This document shows, one piece after another, positions 14,859-24,467 of a DNA stretch of 64,000 nt; the stretch's first letter is position 1, and every line of letters starts with the position of its first letter. Source of the stretch: Hymenobacter oligotrophus. GTDB taxonomy: Bacteria; Bacteroidota; Bacteroidia; Cytophagales; Hymenobacteraceae. The stretch lies in NCBI RefSeq assembly GCF_003574965.1, contig NZ_CP032317.1:3100001-3164000 (forward strand), read 5' to 3'. The notes below the pieces were generated by a model, which worked only from the letters and a program-made list of their open reading frames with translations, ran no database searches and was not told the origin of the DNA. The position numbers and the translations under genes are program-made.

Positions 14859-17273
14859 ATGTATTCACCACTTCTGCTCGCCCTCTTGGCGACGGAGTTG
14901 CCGCTCCCGTCGTCAGCTGCTTCTGAAATTTCAGCCTACCGTGTTGCACCCGTTGCGGGTGGTACCCTCGAAGGCGTAGTTCGTACCGCCGATGGCCAGC
15001 CAGCCGCCTATGCCGCCGTAGCCCTTAAAGGCACCACGTTTGGCACCAACACCGATGCGCAAGGCCGGTTTGTGTTGGCGGGTGTACCAGCAGGCCGGTA
15101 CACGGTAGTTGCGTCGGCAGTAGGCTTTACCCCCGCCGAGCAGCAAATAGAAGTAACCGAAAGCGCCACTGCTACCGTGCCAGCGCTTAGCTTGGCGCGA
15201 ACTGATCAGGAACTGGGCGAAGTAACGATTACGGGCCGCAGCTACACGGCCTACAAGCGCGACGCCACCAACCTGGCCACGCGCTCCGAAACCCCACTGC
15301 GCGATATTCCGCAGAGCGTGCAGGTGTTGCCCGAGGCCGTGCTGCGCGACCAACAAGTGCAACTGCTGCAGGAAAGCATCCGCAACTTTGCCGGCATCAC
15401 GCAGTTCGGCGGCTACAACGACTTCAACATGCGCGGTTTCCGGTCGAGCACCGGCAACTTCGCCCTGAACGGGCAGCGCCTAGGTGGCTCCTCGTACACG
15501 CCGCAGCCTACCTACAACCTGGAGAGCGTGGAGGCCGTGAAGGGTCCGGCTTCGGTACTCTACGGTTTCGCGGCACCCGGCGGCATCATCAATCAAACCA
15601 CTAAGCTGCCCCAGGCCGAAGCCCGGCGCGAAATACGCCTGACCTACGGCAGCTTCAACCAAATGCGGGGCGTAGCCGACGCTACCGGCTCGCTTACGGC
15701 CGATGGCAAGTGGCTGTACCGCGTGGTGGCAGGTGCCGAGCGCACTGGCCACCAAATGCGCGACTGGAAAACCCGCAACGTGTTCATCAATCCCTCGCTC
15801 ACGTTCCGGCCCACCGACCGCACCCAACTCACCCTGACTTCTTCGTACTTCCACCAGAACGAAGACGGCGGCACCTGGTACAACCGCGGCATCATGGCTG
15901 TGCAAGGCGACCTAGGCGTGCTGCCCCGCGACTGGAGCCACCACGAGCCTGACGACAAAGCCCACGACCGGATTTGGAATACGCAGCTGCTGGCCCAGCA
16001 TCGCCTGTCCGACAAGCTGGCCGTGAACCTGCTAGCGCGTTACACGCACTACGATTTTCTGCAGCAGTACCACCACATCAACCGGCGCAGCTTCAACCCC
16101 GCCACGGGCAATATCAGCCGGCACTTCCGCGACTTTCACGACATCAACTCCGATGTCTTCGTCAATGCCTACCTGACCTGGAAGCCCACTACCGGAGCCA
16201 TTGAGCACACCGTGTTGGCCGGGGTAGACTACGGCAACAGCCAGCGCCGCTACGACTACGCGCAGAGCTACGACGGCGTACCCCAGCTGAACATCTTTAA
16301 TCCGCGCTACGGCCTCTCCGACCGTGCTGCCTACCGCGGCGAAGGCTACAACGCCACCTACCAGAACCCGGTGTACTTTGTTGGGGCCTACGTGCAGGAC
16401 CAGTTCACGCTTACGCCGCAGCTGAAGGCCGTACTGGGTTTGCGCTACGACACCTACCGCAGCACCAGCCTCGACCTAGACCGCACCGAGCAGGTTAGCA
16501 ACCCCGCCGCGGCCGTAGTAACCACCCGCGATACTTCGTCGGCGTCGGCTTTTGTGCCCCGCGCCGGGTTGGTGTATCAGCCGCTGCCGCAGCTAAGCCT
16601 GTACGGCTCGTACAGCCAGAGCTTCGAGCCGCAGTACTCCAACCTGCCCCGCGCCGGTGGCCCCTTCGACCCAGAAACCGGCAAGCAGTGGGAAGTGGGC
16701 GCCCGCACCGAGCTGCTGAACCGCCGCTTGGTTGGCTCGCTGGCCTTCTACCGCATTCGTAAGGTCAACATTCTTACCACCGACCCGAACGACCCCGACG
16801 GGCAGCGGCAGATTGCCGGCAACGAGGCCACCAGCCGAGGCGTGGAAGCTTCGCTGACGGGCCGCGTGCTGCCGGGCCTCAACCTGATTGCCAACTACGC
16901 CTACAACGAGGCGCGCATCAGCAAAAACGGCAACCCCGATCAGCCTTACGGCTCGCCGTGGTTCGAGAATGCGCCCAACCACTCGGGCAACCTGTGGGCG
17001 GTGTACACCGTGCCCCAAGGTACGTTGCAGGGCTTGGCCCTAGGGGGCGGCGCCTATTACGTGGGCAAGCGTTACAGCTTCGATTCGGGTTTCTCGATAC
17101 CGGGCTACAAAACTTTCGATGCTGTGGTTAGCTACGAGCTTAAGCGCGCTTCGCTGGCGCTTAACCTGTACAACCTGGCCGATAAGCGCTACTACTCGGG
17201 CGTGTTCTTCCGCGACGTAGTGTGGGTTGGCAACGGCCGCTCGTTCCGCCTTACGGCAGGTTATTCCTTCTAA
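14859..17273 (+). CDS. TonB-dependent siderophore receptor
   Basis: 804 residues from the ATG at 14859, chosen because it opens a signal peptide (MYSPLLLALLATELPLPSSA). Order: an N-terminal CarboxypepD_reg-like beta domain (about 35-115), a plug (RDIPQSVQVLPEAVLRDQ to VEAVKGPASVLYG, about 150-250), then a 22-strand beta-barrel ending in the aromatic terminus RLTAGYSF. QSVQVLPE and NMRGF are typical of siderophore receptors of the FhuA/FecA class. It imports ferric siderophores across the outer membrane using TonB energy. The promoter is flanked by iron-box-like palindromes, and a PepSY membrane protein follows in the same operon. Confidence 0.93.
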   Translation: MYSPLLLALLATELPLPSSAASEISAYRVAPVAGGTLEGVVRTADGQPAAYAAVALKGTTFGTNTDAQGRFVLAGVPAGRYTVVASAVGFTPAEQQIEVTESATATVPALSLARTDQELGEVTITGRSYTAYKRDATNLATRSETPLRDIPQSVQVLPEAVLRDQQVQLLQESIRNFAGITQFGGYNDFNMRGFRSSTGNFALNGQRLGGSSYTPQPTYNLESVEAVKGPASVLYGFAAPGGIINQTTKLPQAEARREIRLTYGSFNQMRGVADATGSLTADGKWLYRVVAGAERTGHQMRDWKTRNVFINPSLTFRPTDRTQLTLTSSYFHQNEDGGTWYNRGIMAVQGDLGVLPRDWSHHEPDDKAHDRIWNTQLLAQHRLSDKLAVNLLARYTHYDFLQQYHHINRRSFNPATGNISRHFRDFHDINSDVFVNAYLTWKPTTGAIEHTVLAGVDYGNSQRRYDYAQSYDGVPQLNIFNPRYGLSDRAAYRGEGYNATYQNPVYFVGAYVQDQFTLTPQLKAVLGLRYDTYRSTSLDLDRTEQVSNPAAAVVTTRDTSSASAFVPRAGLVYQPLPQLSLYGSYSQSFEPQYSNLPRAGGPFDPETGKQWEVGARTELLNRRLVGSLAFYRIRKVNILTTDPNDPDGQRQIAGNEATSRGVEASLTGRVLPGLNLIANYAYNEARISKNGNPDQPYGSPWFENAPNHSGNLWAVYTVPQGTLQGLALGGGAYYVGKRYSFDSGFSIPGYKTFDAVVSYELKRASLALNLYNLADKRYYSGVFFRDVVWVGNGRSFRLTAGYSF

Positions 17274-17284
17274 TCGGTCGGCGC

Positions 17285-18412
17285 ATGTCCCGCTCGCAAG
17301 TAACCCGGCGCCTGTTCAAACTGCATAGCTGGCTGGGGCTGGCCACGGGCGCGCTGCTGCTGGTGGTGAGTCTCAGCGGGGTGATTCTGCTTTTCGAGCC
17401 CCAGCTGGACCACGCCCTGAACTCGCGTTTGCTTACCGTTGCCGTACCCGCTCAGCCGCAACCCTCGCTCGACGGGGTGCTGCGGGCGGCCCGCCAGCGG
17501 TTTCCGCAACCTGCTTACCTGCGCCTGCGTCGGCTGCCCGAAGCGCCCAATCAGGCCGTGGAAGTCAGCGTCGATCAGCCTGACCATACCTGGACGCTGG
17601 CTTACTTCGACCCATACACCGCCCGCTACCTAGGGCAGCGCAACGCCCGAGAGCATTTGTTTGGCTGGCTCCTGGGGCTGCACTACAGCCTGATGGGGGG
17701 CAAAGCGGGCGAGTTGGTAGTGGCCTTGCTGGGCCTCACGTTGCTGCTCAGCGTGGGCACGGGTACTGTAGTGTACCGCAAGCACCTGCTGCCGGTGCTG
17801 CTGTTTCGGCAGCGCATCAACTGGAAGAACGCCCGCACCGCGGCCTCGGGCCTGCACCGGGTGGTGGGCGTATGGGCGCTGCTGTTTAATCTGGTTATGG
17901 CCGGCAGCGGCGCCTGGATGTTGCGGGCCTCCTTTCTGCCGAGCACTTATGCAGCCGAGGAGGACGCCGAAACCCAAACTGCAGCGCAGCCCCCCGTTCA
18001 GGTCTCGCTCGACACCTTAACCCTGCGAGCCACCGCCGCGGTACCCAGCCTGCAGGTGCAGGGCGTGGTGCTGCCCCGCACAGCTACCGATACGCTGGTG
18101 ACGGTGTCGGGCCGCTTGGCCGACAGTCCGCTGTTGGGTAACTTCAGCCAGGCGGTAGAGCTATCGGCGAGTACTGGGCGCATCGTGCGGGCCGACGACG
18201 TGCGAGCCAGTGGCGTGACCGAACGCGCGGAGCTGGTAGCCCTAACGCTGCACTTCGGGCAGTTTGGGGGTTGGCTAGTGAAGCTGCTCTGGACCGTAGG
18301 AGGCCTTTCGCCGGCGCTGCTCAGCATTACTGGTTTTGTGCTATGGCGGCGCCGCACTGCGCCTCGTACCCGAGCGGCTCGGCGCCAGCCCGCAAAGCAG
18401 CTTTCGCGCTAA
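17285..18412 (+). CDS. PepSY-TM domain protein, putative ferric-siderophore reductase
   Basis: 375 residues starting at the ATG at 17285, 11 bp after the receptor stop. Pattern of PepSY-associated TM proteins: TM1 right after the start (LHSWLGLATGALLLVVSLSG), a periplasmic PepSY-like region, TM2-TM3 with a conserved His (GLHYSLMGGKAGELVVALLG), a fourth TM with LHRVVGVWALLFNLVMAGSG, a second periplasmic region, and a C-terminal TM followed by a basic tail. Conserved membrane His residues could ligate haem, as in reductases of this family. Tight coupling to the siderophore receptor supports a role in releasing or reducing imported iron in the inner membrane. Confidence 0.88.
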   Translation: MSRSQVTRRLFKLHSWLGLATGALLLVVSLSGVILLFEPQLDHALNSRLLTVAVPAQPQPSLDGVLRAARQRFPQPAYLRLRRLPEAPNQAVEVSVDQPDHTWTLAYFDPYTARYLGQRNAREHLFGWLLGLHYSLMGGKAGELVVALLGLTLLLSVGTGTVVYRKHLLPVLLFRQRINWKNARTAASGLHRVVGVWALLFNLVMAGSGAWMLRASFLPSTYAAEEDAETQTAAQPPVQVSLDTLTLRATAAVPSLQVQGVVLPRTATDTLVTVSGRLADSPLLGNFSQAVELSASTGRIVRADDVRASGVTERAELVALTLHFGQFGGWLVKLLWTVGGLSPALLSITGFVLWRRRTAPRTRAARRQPAKQLSR

Positions 18413-18422
18413 GCGCCATCCA

Positions 18423-19337
18423 TCAGCTCGAACTTGGCGCCATTTCGGCCAGAAAACTACGCAGCGCTTGGGTTAGCTCGGCCGAGTTTTCTTCGGGTAT
18501 AAAATGGCCGCAATTGAGCTGCACGGTGCGGGCTTGCGGCAGCAGGGTCTGCCAACGCCCTAGGTGCTGTTGGTTGAAAAAGGGGTCGTGGGTGGCCCAG
18601 ATCAGCAGTGCGGGCTTACTGGCTAGTCGCGGTAGCTCCTGTCGGCGTGCTGCGTACCAATCGGCGGCGCGCACGAGCCATTGCCCAAGGCGCCACGGCC
18701 CCATGCGTTGGCTCCGGTGGGCAAATGGCTGCAAGTAGTGTCGATGAATGGCAGGAGTGAGTTGCCGCGCGTCGGCGAAGCCTTTTTTCAGCAACACCCG
18801 CGCCGAGAAGTTCAGCCCCAGGTACAGCCAGCGGCCGAGCCAACTGTGCAGCAGCCAATCGGCTTGCCGGGCTTGCGGTTCGGCGCCGGTATCCCAAAGC
18901 CAGGTGTTCAGCACCACCACACGGCGGATGCGCTTGGGGTACTGGGTGGCAAACCCCAAGCCTATCGGGCCGCCGAAATCGTGCACCACCAGCGTTATTT
19001 GGGTTAGTTGCAGGTGGTCGAGCAGTTGGCCTAGGTTGGCTGCGTGGCTGGCGGGGTGGTAATCCCAATCGGTGGGTTTGTCGGAAAGGCCGAAGCCTAG
19101 GTGGTCGGGTGCTATGCAGCGGTAGTGCTGCCGCAGCGCCTTGATTTGCTGCCGGAACAGCCACGACCACGTCGGGGTGCCGTGCACGAAGACCACCGCC
19201 TCGCCCTGGCCCTCGTCGACGTAGTGCAGGCGGCCGGCCGGGGTTTGCAGGTAATGCGTGGCAAAGGGGTACTCGGCGGTGTCGAGCCAGGCTGGTGCAG
19301 CTGGTTGTGCAACGGGGGTGGCGGTTGGGGTTTCCAT
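18423..19337 (-). CDS. Alpha/beta hydrolase, haloalkane dehalogenase-like
   Basis: 304 residues from the ATG at 19337. Hydrolase landmarks: oxyanion HGTPTWSWLFR at about 50-60, the nucleophile elbow VVHDFGGPIGL with Asp as nucleophile (haloalkane dehalogenase/epoxide hydrolase type rather than Ser), LLIWATHDPFF with the acid, and NCGHFIPEE with the catalytic His. The Trp that follows the nucleophile in true haloalkane dehalogenases is Phe here, so dehalogenation is uncertain and epoxide or ester hydrolysis is possible. It lies 76 bp after a Crp/Fnr regulator on the same strand. Confidence 0.85.
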   Translation of the reverse strand: METPTATPVAQPAAPAWLDTAEYPFATHYLQTPAGRLHYVDEGQGEAVVFVHGTPTWSWLFRQQIKALRQHYRCIAPDHLGFGLSDKPTDWDYHPASHAANLGQLLDHLQLTQITLVVHDFGGPIGLGFATQYPKRIRRVVVLNTWLWDTGAEPQARQADWLLHSWLGRWLYLGLNFSARVLLKKGFADARQLTPAIHRHYLQPFAHRSQRMGPWRLGQWLVRAADWYAARRQELPRLASKPALLIWATHDPFFNQQHLGRWQTLLPQARTVQLNCGHFIPEENSAELTQALRSFLAEMAPSSS

Positions 19338-19413
19338 GGTTCCGTGGATTGAAGAAGTTGACGGAACAAAGGAGCCCACGCGGCTCAGCAAAACTCTTGG
19401 TGCAGACCAAGAT

Positions 19414-19983
19414 TCAGACCGGCAGCTGGTTCAGCAGCTTGCTGAAGTTGGTAGCATCCATGCCCAGGTACGAGGCCAGGTGCTTGTGCGGTACCGCGTT
19501 GAGCAGATGCGGGCTGCGCTGCAGAAACAACCGAAACCGCTCGGCCATGGAGCAGGTAAGCAGCTCCGTTTGGCGGTGCAGCACGCCCACGAGTATCTGC
19601 TCGGTTAGCTTGCGCATCAGCCGCTCCGCCGCCGGCGACTCAAGCATCAGCTGCTCCATTTTGTCGTAGGGCAGGCGCAGCAAGCGGCTCGGCGTGATGC
19701 ACTCTAGGAAGTGCGGCGAGGGCTGCCGCACCAGCACCGATTCCGGAATGCCCGTAAACGACGGCGGGTAAGTAAATGCCAGGGTGTACTCCTTGCCGTC
19801 ACGCAGGTGGTAGCTGCGCTGAATGCCCTCGAGCACAAAGTACAGGTGCCGCCCCACTTCGCCGGCCCGCGTTATGAACTCGCGCCGACCAAAGTGCACC
19901 TCCTGCCACAGCGGCAATATGCGCGCTAGGTCGGCATCGGGCACAGGGTAGATGCGGCGCAGGAAATCGGTAAGTGGCTCCAT
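19414..19983 (-). CDS. Crp/Fnr-family transcriptional regulator
   Basis: 189 residues. An N-terminal cyclic-nucleotide-binding beta-roll (FITRAGEVGRHLYFVLEGI...YTLAFTYPPSFTGIPE) is joined through a helix to a reduced C-terminal helix-turn-helix (AVPHKHLASYLGMDATNFSKLLNQL). This is the common short Bacteroidota Crp type; the PRS phosphate cassette of cAMP-binding CRP is not conserved, so the ligand is unknown. It is probably cotranscribed with the downstream alpha/beta hydrolase. Confidence 0.88.
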   Translation of the reverse strand: MEPLTDFLRRIYPVPDADLARILPLWQEVHFGRREFITRAGEVGRHLYFVLEGIQRSYHLRDGKEYTLAFTYPPSFTGIPESVLVRQPSPHFLECITPSRLLRLPYDKMEQLMLESPAAERLMRKLTEQILVGVLHRQTELLTCSMAERFRLFLQRSPHLLNAVPHKHLASYLGMDATNFSKLLNQLPV

Positions 19984-20045
19984 AACAAAGCAGCTCCCAC
20001 CTCAGGTAGGAGCGGCAATAACGTTGTTCTGCTGCCCGTACAGAC

Positions 20046-22952
20046 TTAGCCGAGCAGCTCCTCGATATCTTCCTTGGTGAGGCTTTTGATAATGGCCTCA
20101 TCGGTAGTTATCAGGTCCGACACCAGCTGAATCTTGCGGTTTTGCAGAGCTAGAATCTTTTCCTCCACCGTGCCCTTGGTGATGAACTTGTAGGTGAACA
20201 CCGTACGCTCCTGCCCAATGCGGTGGGCGCGGTCGACGGCCTGAGCTTCTACAGCGGGGTTCCACCACGGGTCGAGAATGAACACGTAGTCGGCGGCGGT
20301 GAGGTTAAGGCCCACGCCCCCGGCTTTCAGGCTGATGAGGAACACGCGCAGGTCTTCCGTGGTCTGAAAGCGCGCTACCTCTTTGGCTCGGTCGCGGGTG
20401 TTGCCGTCTAGGTAGGCGTACTCAATCTGTTTTTCGTCGAGCACGTGGCGCACCAGCTCTAGGTGTTTCACGAACTGACTAAACACCAACACCTTGTGGC
20501 CTTCGGCTACTACGCTCCGAATCATGCGCACCACTTCGCGCAGCTTGCCCGACTCGGCCTCGTAAGTTTCGTCGGCCATGCGGGGGTGGTTGGCAATCTG
20601 GCGGAGCTTGGTAAGGCCCTGCAGCAGCATAAACTGGGTGCTGGCCGTGCCGTGCTCCTCAATGCTCTGCAGAATCTTGTTGCGGTAGTAGCTCTTGGTT
20701 TCTTCGTAGCACTGCTGCTGCTCCTCCGTCATGCGGCAGTAGCTCAGGTGCTCAATCTTCTCGGGCAGCTCGGTGGCTACCTGCGCCTTGTGCCGACGCA
20801 GGATAAAAGGCTTGATGAGCGTGTGCAGGCGCCGCGTCTTTAGCTCGTCCTTCTCTTTTTCGATCGGTTTGAGAAACTCCTTGCGGAAGAACGCCTGCGA
20901 ACCTAGGAGACCCGGGTTGATGAACGACATCTGCGACCACAAATCCATGGTGCTGTTCTCCACGGGCGTGCCCGTGAGGATGAGCCGGTGGCGCGAGTGC
21001 AGGTGCCGCACCGCCTGCGAAGTGGTGGAGCTGGGGTTCTTGATGGCCTGCGACTCGTCGAGGATTACGTAGTCGAACTTGTAGGTTTTGAGCAGCTCCG
21101 CATCGAGGCGCACAATGCCGTACGACGTCAAGATAAGGTCGTAGTCGGCAAACTGCTCCACGTTTTTGTCGCGGTAGGTGCCGGTGTAGGTCAGCACGCG
21201 CAGGCCGGGCGTAAACTTTTGGGCTTCGTTCAGCCAGTTGTATACCAGCGACGTGGGCATTACCAGCAACGAAGCCGCACCGCCTGCCGCACCGCTCTCT
21301 TTGCGCTGCAACAGCATGGCCAGCGTCTGAACCGTCTTGCCAAGCCCCATATCGTCGGCCAGGCAGCCGCCGAAATGGTAGTCCTGCACAAAATGCAGCC
21401 AGTTGTAACCGGCTTGCTGGTAAGGGCGCAACGCACCGTTGAAACCCACGGGCAGCGGCCGATCTTCCACCGCCTCAAAACCGCGCAGGCGTTCCAGCTT
21501 GCGCGACATGGTGACGGTGGCAAGATTGCCGTTCTCTAGGTCCGAAACCAGCGCTACGTGGTGCTTTTTGAGCGTGAGCGAGTGGTGGTGCTCCTCCGAG
21601 AAGGCAAACAGCTCGAGGTACTGCGTAAACCACTCCTCCGGAATAATGGCAATCTGGCCGTTGGGCAGCTTAAACTCGTGGCGCTTCTGCAAAATGTAAG
21701 GCCGCAGCTTCACGAACGGGATTTCGAACTCGCCGAAGCGCACCGTGCCGTGAATGTCGAACCAATCGTTGTTTTCGGTGATGCCCACGTTCACCGTAAC
21801 CGTGCCGATAAAGTAATCCTTGCCCGAAGTGCTGCCTTGCTGCACCGTGAAGCCTAGGCGGGCCAGCTCCTCGGCGTGCGAGTGCAGCCACTTAAAGGCG
21901 GTGGCTTTTTCGAGCACGGCGCGGCCGTTGCGCACCTCCAAGGCGCGGTCTTGCAGCTCCCGGATAAAGTTCTGCTCGTTTTCCAGGTCGCGGATGAGGC
22001 GGTGGAACACGTACGACTCGGGCGTTTTTTCCAGCTTCACACTCACGCGCTTGTCGTGGTTGCGCACGATATGGTCGCCGTACTGGAAAGCAATATCGAA
22101 GTGGATCTGGTCGGCGTTGGCGTCGAGGTCGTAGGTAGTGGTGCCAGCCGTGGGCACATCCGAAAAGATGAGGTGCGGCTTGGCCTGGTAGCGCTCCGAG
22201 CGGATATCGAACCCGCGGGCGTGCACATCGAACGACTCTACCAAAGGCGCCACAAAGCGCTGGTAGTAGCTGTCCTCTACCTGCCTAGGTATTACAATGA
22301 ACTTCTTGTTCAGGAAGGGCTGCAGCTTCTTGCCATCTACCTCATTGCGGAAGTTGTGCAATACCCCATCCAGCAGCATCCAGGCGGGCTGGCAGCACAC
22401 CATCACGGCGTTGCGCTGCTGAAAGTCGAGCCGCTGCCCGCGGTACTGAATGGTGGGGAAGTAATGGGTGTTTTCGGGGTTGCGGCGGAAGTGAAACAGC
22501 ACCGAAGCGGCCTCAGGCGCTACCGAAATTTCCTTCCAGGTCGGCTCGCCGTCTTTGCCCATGATGAACACCTGCTTGCCGTGCAGCCCATCGAGCAGCT
22601 GGCCCATGCGCTGCTGAATATAATTGCAGATGCGCTCCTGCAGGGCTTTGTCGCCTTTTTCGGGGTCGTAAATCTTCAGGAAGAAGTCGGCCGGCGTGGT
22701 TTTCTTTGGCCAAAACTCTTTGATAACCGCGTCTTGCTGAATTTGGTCCGTCAGGGCTATCAACTCGAAGTCAATGGCGTCGAGGCCATCGGCAAATTCG
22801 GCCGCGTTCATGGCCGAAATGTTCTGGTGCTGCAGGGTCAGTTGCCCCTTGGCATTACGCTGAACCACGTAGGATTCAAACAGATATCCAAGGTACTCGT
22901 GCTCGAAGAGCGAGTACACTATTTGGAAAGGCTGTGAAGTAGAAACCTTCAT
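20046..22952 (-). CDS. SNF2/HepA-family DEAD/DEAH box ATPase
   Basis: 968 residues. The N-terminal half (about 1-500) has no recognised domain; the C-terminal half is a SNF2 ATPase with motif I DDMGLGKT near residue 535, motif II DESQ (in LDESQAIKN, near 632), motif III LTGTPVEN, motif V GVGLNLTAADYVF and motif VI QAVDRAHRIGQ. Bacterial SNF2 proteins related to RapA/HepA remodel RNA polymerase or DNA-protein complexes. This is a stand-alone version without restriction or phage-defence neighbours. It is preceded by a 200-bp AT-rich leader region. Confidence 0.9.
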   Translation of the reverse strand: MKVSTSQPFQIVYSLFEHEYLGYLFESYVVQRNAKGQLTLQHQNISAMNAAEFADGLDAIDFELIALTDQIQQDAVIKEFWPKKTTPADFFLKIYDPEKGDKALQERICNYIQQRMGQLLDGLHGKQVFIMGKDGEPTWKEISVAPEAASVLFHFRRNPENTHYFPTIQYRGQRLDFQQRNAVMVCCQPAWMLLDGVLHNFRNEVDGKKLQPFLNKKFIVIPRQVEDSYYQRFVAPLVESFDVHARGFDIRSERYQAKPHLIFSDVPTAGTTTYDLDANADQIHFDIAFQYGDHIVRNHDKRVSVKLEKTPESYVFHRLIRDLENEQNFIRELQDRALEVRNGRAVLEKATAFKWLHSHAEELARLGFTVQQGSTSGKDYFIGTVTVNVGITENNDWFDIHGTVRFGEFEIPFVKLRPYILQKRHEFKLPNGQIAIIPEEWFTQYLELFAFSEEHHHSLTLKKHHVALVSDLENGNLATVTMSRKLERLRGFEAVEDRPLPVGFNGALRPYQQAGYNWLHFVQDYHFGGCLADDMGLGKTVQTLAMLLQRKESGAAGGAASLLVMPTSLVYNWLNEAQKFTPGLRVLTYTGTYRDKNVEQFADYDLILTSYGIVRLDAELLKTYKFDYVILDESQAIKNPSSTTSQAVRHLHSRHRLILTGTPVENSTMDLWSQMSFINPGLLGSQAFFRKEFLKPIEKEKDELKTRRLHTLIKPFILRRHKAQVATELPEKIEHLSYCRMTEEQQQCYEETKSYYRNKILQSIEEHGTASTQFMLLQGLTKLRQIANHPRMADETYEAESGKLREVVRMIRSVVAEGHKVLVFSQFVKHLELVRHVLDEKQIEYAYLDGNTRDRAKEVARFQTTEDLRVFLISLKAGGVGLNLTAADYVFILDPWWNPAVEAQAVDRAHRIGQERTVFTYKFITKGTVEEKILALQNRKIQLVSDLITTDEAIIKSLTKEDIEELLG

Positions 22953-23157
22953 GGCGACAACGAAAGCAGCGTTGAAAGTAGGAACAAATGCTAAATAGCA
23001 TATAATTTCAATAATATTGAAATTGATTCTATAAATAGTTATACGCTATAGACCAACTAGCCCGTTCGGGTAGGCGAACGAACTACCTGGCTCGATTAAC
23101 AACCCGAACGACGGGGCAAAAGTTGGTTTTGGGGGCCTCAAAACGGCCGAGCTTGCG
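22953..23157. other. AT-rich region upstream of SNF2 gene
   Basis: About 205 bp upstream of the SNF2 gene on the minus strand. It is much richer in AT than its surroundings at 22985-23050. It contains a 9-bp inverted repeat AATTTCAAT-AAT-ATTGAAATT (23004-23024) that may be an operator. Near 23061-23115 an imperfect CCCGTTCGGGT/ACCCGAACG pair may be the lolE terminator. No gene was seen. Confidence 0.45.
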
Positions 23158-24387
23158 CTAAAGGTTTTCGCGCAAATCGATTTGCGGCGCATTCAGCGCC
23201 GGCCGAATCGATACGATGATGGTGATTAGCACAATGGCAATGCCCACCCATATCACGTCCGACAACTGCATCTTCACCGGGTAAGCGTTTACCACGCTCG
23301 TGGCCATGCCCATCGACACCAACTCGAAGCGCTGCTGCAACCAACAGATGGAAACACCTAGGGCCAAACCCGTAACAGCGCCCACCTGCGCCACAATGGC
23401 GCCTTCCATCAGGAAGATGCGCCGAATAGTATTGGGCGTAGCGCCCATGGCCATCAAAATAGCCACGTCTTTCCTCTTGTCGATTACCAGCATCGAGAGC
23501 GAGAAAAAGATGTTGAGCGAAGCTATTAGCAGAATAAAAGCGAAGGTGATGAACACGAACATCTTCTCCACCTTAATGGCTTTCAGCAACGATACGTGCT
23601 GCTCGTCGGAGTTCAGCACCTGAAACTGCTGCCCCAGGAGCTGCTTGAGCTCCGCCTGCACCTCTCCGATGGGGCGGCCCGATACATTCACCTCCAAGGA
23701 GGTGCGGCGGTTGCCGTAGCGCAGCAGGCGCTGGGCAAACTGCAGCGGCACGAAGATGTAGCTGTCGTCGACGTGCTGCTCGATGGCAAACACGCCGCCG
23801 GCCAGAATAGGCTCTTGGGTAAAAGCGTTTTCGGGGTTGATGCTGAGCGTGCGTTTGCCCGGCGTGTTGCGCGGGTAAAGCAATTGCAAGGGCGAGAAGC
23901 GGTTTTCGAGTGCAATGCTGAGCTCGTGCTGCACGCCGGCGCCAATAAGGGCAAAGTCTTCGCCGTTGCGGCGCAGGCGGTGGTCACCGTCGACGATGGC
24001 CGAATCGATGTCGCTCTGCCCGTAGTAGTTTTCCGATACGCCCTTCATCTTCACCACCATCTGACGCTCGTGGTAGCGCAGCAGGGCATTGTCCTCGATT
24101 ACCTCGGTCACCAGCCCAACGCCCGGAACGGCACCTAGGCGCTGCAGCAAAAAGCTATCAACCGAAAAGCTTTTGCCTTGCACAGCGGTAATCTTCAGGT
24201 CGGGGTCGGATTTGCCGTAGAGCGAGCGTACCAGGTCTTCGAGCCCGTTGAACACCGACAGCACAATGATCAGCGCCATCGTTCCCACGGCTACCCCAAT
24301 CATGGAGATGTTGGAAATGATGCTGATGATGTTGCGCTTTTTCTTCGAGCGGAAGTAGCGCCAGGCTATCAGGAAGGGTACGTTCAT
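23158..24387 (-). CDS. LolC/LolE-type FtsX-family ABC transporter permease
   Basis: 409 residues from the ATG at 24387. TM1 (IISIISNISMIGVAVGTMAL, about 19-40) precedes a large periplasmic MacB_PCD-like domain (about 50-265). Three C-terminal TMs follow within the FtsX domain (FVFITFAFILLIASLNIFFS; then DVAILMAMGATPNTIRRIF...GLALGVSICW; then VIWVGIAIVLITIIVS). It is the permease of a lipoprotein-releasing (Lol) complex moving lipoproteins out of the inner membrane. No ATPase gene is adjacent. It ends the rbfA-methyltransferase-lolE gene series, separated from the methyltransferase by a terminator-like hairpin. Confidence 0.88.
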   Translation of the reverse strand: MNVPFLIAWRYFRSKKKRNIISIISNISMIGVAVGTMALIIVLSVFNGLEDLVRSLYGKSDPDLKITAVQGKSFSVDSFLLQRLGAVPGVGLVTEVIEDNALLRYHERQMVVKMKGVSENYYGQSDIDSAIVDGDHRLRRNGEDFALIGAGVQHELSIALENRFSPLQLLYPRNTPGKRTLSINPENAFTQEPILAGGVFAIEQHVDDSYIFVPLQFAQRLLRYGNRRTSLEVNVSGRPIGEVQAELKQLLGQQFQVLNSDEQHVSLLKAIKVEKMFVFITFAFILLIASLNIFFSLSMLVIDKRKDVAILMAMGATPNTIRRIFLMEGAIVAQVGAVTGLALGVSICWLQQRFELVSMGMATSVVNAYPVKMQLSDVIWVGIAIVLITIIVSIRPALNAPQIDLRENL

Positions 24388-24432
24388 GCGGCGGGGCAGG
24401 CCCAAACGCGGGCTGTCGGGCTATAAAAGTAG

Positions 24433-24463
24433 CCGGCCGGTAGTACGATGAACTACCGGCCGG
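24433..24463 (-). terminator. Rho-independent terminator after methyltransferase gene
   Basis: 12-bp exact arms (24433-24444 and 24452-24463), loop 7 nt. The plus-strand AAAA to its left becomes the U-tract on the minus strand. It lies between the methyltransferase stop and the lolE start. Confidence 0.7.
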
Positions 24464-24467
24464 GTTC

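Noticed and set aside
18956-19010. True haloalkane dehalogenase assignment for the alpha/beta hydrolase
   Set aside because: The halide-binding Trp after the nucleophile is Phe, so only a general hydrolase call is supported.
21876-22937. 353-codon frame opposite the SNF2 gene
   Set aside because: It mirrors the SNF2 reading frame and has no motif; SNF2 motifs are on the other strand.
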